From assembly GCF_020700235.1 (NCBI RefSeq), contig NZ_CP085307.1:62001-126000 (forward strand): 64,000 nt of DNA, in the 5' to 3' direction. Shown here piece after piece: positions 63,491 to 64,000 of the stretch. Under the pieces are notes generated by a model. The model was given only the letters and a program-made list of their open reading frames with translations, did no database searches and was not told where the DNA came from. Origin of the DNA: Haladaptatus pallidirubidus. Its GTDB lineage: Archaea > Halobacteriota > Halobacteria > Halobacteriales > Haladaptataceae. Both the position numbers and the translations under genes were made by a program. How positions within the stretch are numbered: position 1 is the first letter of the stretch; every line of letters starts with the position of its first letter.

Positions 63491-64000
63491 ATGACACCAT
63501 TCACCGTCAAAACAGCGTGCGGAACCGAGAAATCGTTCGATAGTCTTCGTCAAGCCAAAGAAGGCAGGGAGACACATGCCACTCTCTGCGATGAGTGTAA
63601 GGAAGATGATATACATATCGAACGAGAGCCGTCCCAGACAGGGACCATGAATATGGAGTCCAAATCTGACGTCACCCCGGTTCTGGCAGATGCTAAGAGC
63701 GTTCCTGGACCGGATTTGCTTTCCGACGAAATGCCGGATACAGTACAGATGGATCCTCTCGACATCGTTCCCGAGTACATGATCGACGAGGTGGACGGCC
63801 AACCGACGATCAATAAACGCGGGTACGCGGTCATCGCCCGTCAGTTCGACATTATTGTCAACTCCGAGGCTATCATGACGGCCGGACAGACCGACCATCA
63901 GTATGCGGAGTTCAAAGCAAGCGCTTGGAAGAAAGAAGACGGGCCTAAACACGCATACACAGGCCACGGCACAGCGCGAGCCTCCGAGAACAGAAATGGC
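63491..64000 (+). CDS. N-terminal part of a plasmid/virus-type protein, cut by the window end
   Basis: The frame opens at ATG 63491 (MTPFTVKTACGTEKSFDSLR) and stays open for 170 codons to the last base. A Cys pair near residue 35 (LCDECKEDD) follows the start. From about residue 90 it reads DPLDIVPEYMIDEVDGQPTI, NKRGYAVIARQFDIIVN, DHQYAEFKASAWKKEDG and YTGHGTARASENRNG. The last two blocks recall the beta sheet of single-strand annealing proteins, so a recombination or ssDNA-binding role is possible. I am not certain of the family. Confidence 0.7.
   Translation, partial: MTPFTVKTACGTEKSFDSLRQAKEGRETHATLCDECKEDDIHIEREPSQTGTMNMESKSDVTPVLADAKSVPGPDLLSDEMPDTVQMDPLDIVPEYMIDEVDGQPTINKRGYAVIARQFDIIVNSEAIMTAGQTDHQYAEFKASAWKKEDGPKHAYTGHGTARASENRNG

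Overview
The window looks like part of a chromosome or megaplasmid of a halophilic archaeon (class Halobacteria). The proteins are rich in Asp and Glu. Promoters carry archaeal TATA-like boxes close to the start codons. Several families are typical of haloarchaea: DUF5789, cupins with a C-terminal zinc ribbon, SWIM zinc-finger proteins, NrpR-type regulators, and dipeptide-transporter ATPases with a long C-terminal insertion. Genus and species cannot be named from the sequence alone.

Layout. Positions 1-1750 are almost gene-free and full of short repeats (GCACCCC units and GAC(A/T)GTC units). Positions 1.9-12.7 kb mix intact genes (a TetR regulator with a rifampicin-phosphotransferase-like enzyme; an ArsR / SRPBCC / membrane-protein operon; a DUF1801 protein; a DUF5789 protein) with many broken ones (thioesterase, AbiEii, GNAT, a small membrane protein, a duplicated orphan family). 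Positions 13.1-20.5 kb hold a sodium:solute symporter, a CapA-like protein, a D-threonine-aldolase-type PLP enzyme, a D-aminoacylase and an MFS transporter. Positions 20.9-25.5 kb hold an RNase HI, a dead SprT-like gene and a MoxR-type AAA+ ATPase with a VWA partner. Positions 25.8-29.1 kb hold a siroheme nitrite/sulfite reductase that overlaps an F420-dehydrogenase-like iron-sulfur protein. Positions 29.4-35.9 kb are a gene graveyard with SWIM remnants, a glycosyltransferase, a VOC protein, small membrane proteins, a transposase tail and a tRNA-like relic. Positions 36-54 kb return to nitrogen compounds: an M20 amidohydrolase, a truncated dipeptide ATPase, a complete dppABCDF operon, a ureohydrolase, an NrpR-family regulator, a second symporter and an amidase. 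Positions 54-64 kb hold a secreted metallo-beta-lactamase/lamin-tail lipoprotein with DUF3006, mutS-mutL, a complete IS200/IS605 element, and the start of a gene that runs off the window.

How the genes work together. Most intact genes bring in and break down peptides, D-amino acids, N-acyl amino acids, guanidino compounds and amides. They release ammonia or amino nitrogen, and a nitrite/sulfite reductase lies in the same neighbourhood. The regulator that fits this theme is the NrpR-family protein at 48.2-49.3 kb. The two genes beside it, ureohydrolase and symporter, each carry a TGGCA-N6-TGCCA inverted repeat just after the TATA box. This matches the layout of known methanogen NrpR operators (half-sites six bases apart) with a different half-site, and I consider it the best lead in the window. 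The second lead is the reductase/F420-protein pair, which looks like an unfused version of F420-dependent sulfite reductase.

A general feature is gene decay. At least nine genes are cut by stop codons, many explained by single C-to-T or G-to-A changes (TGG, CAG or CGA turned into stops, ATG starts turned into ATA), often more than one per gene. All three stop codons also end intact genes here, so this is decay and not recoding.
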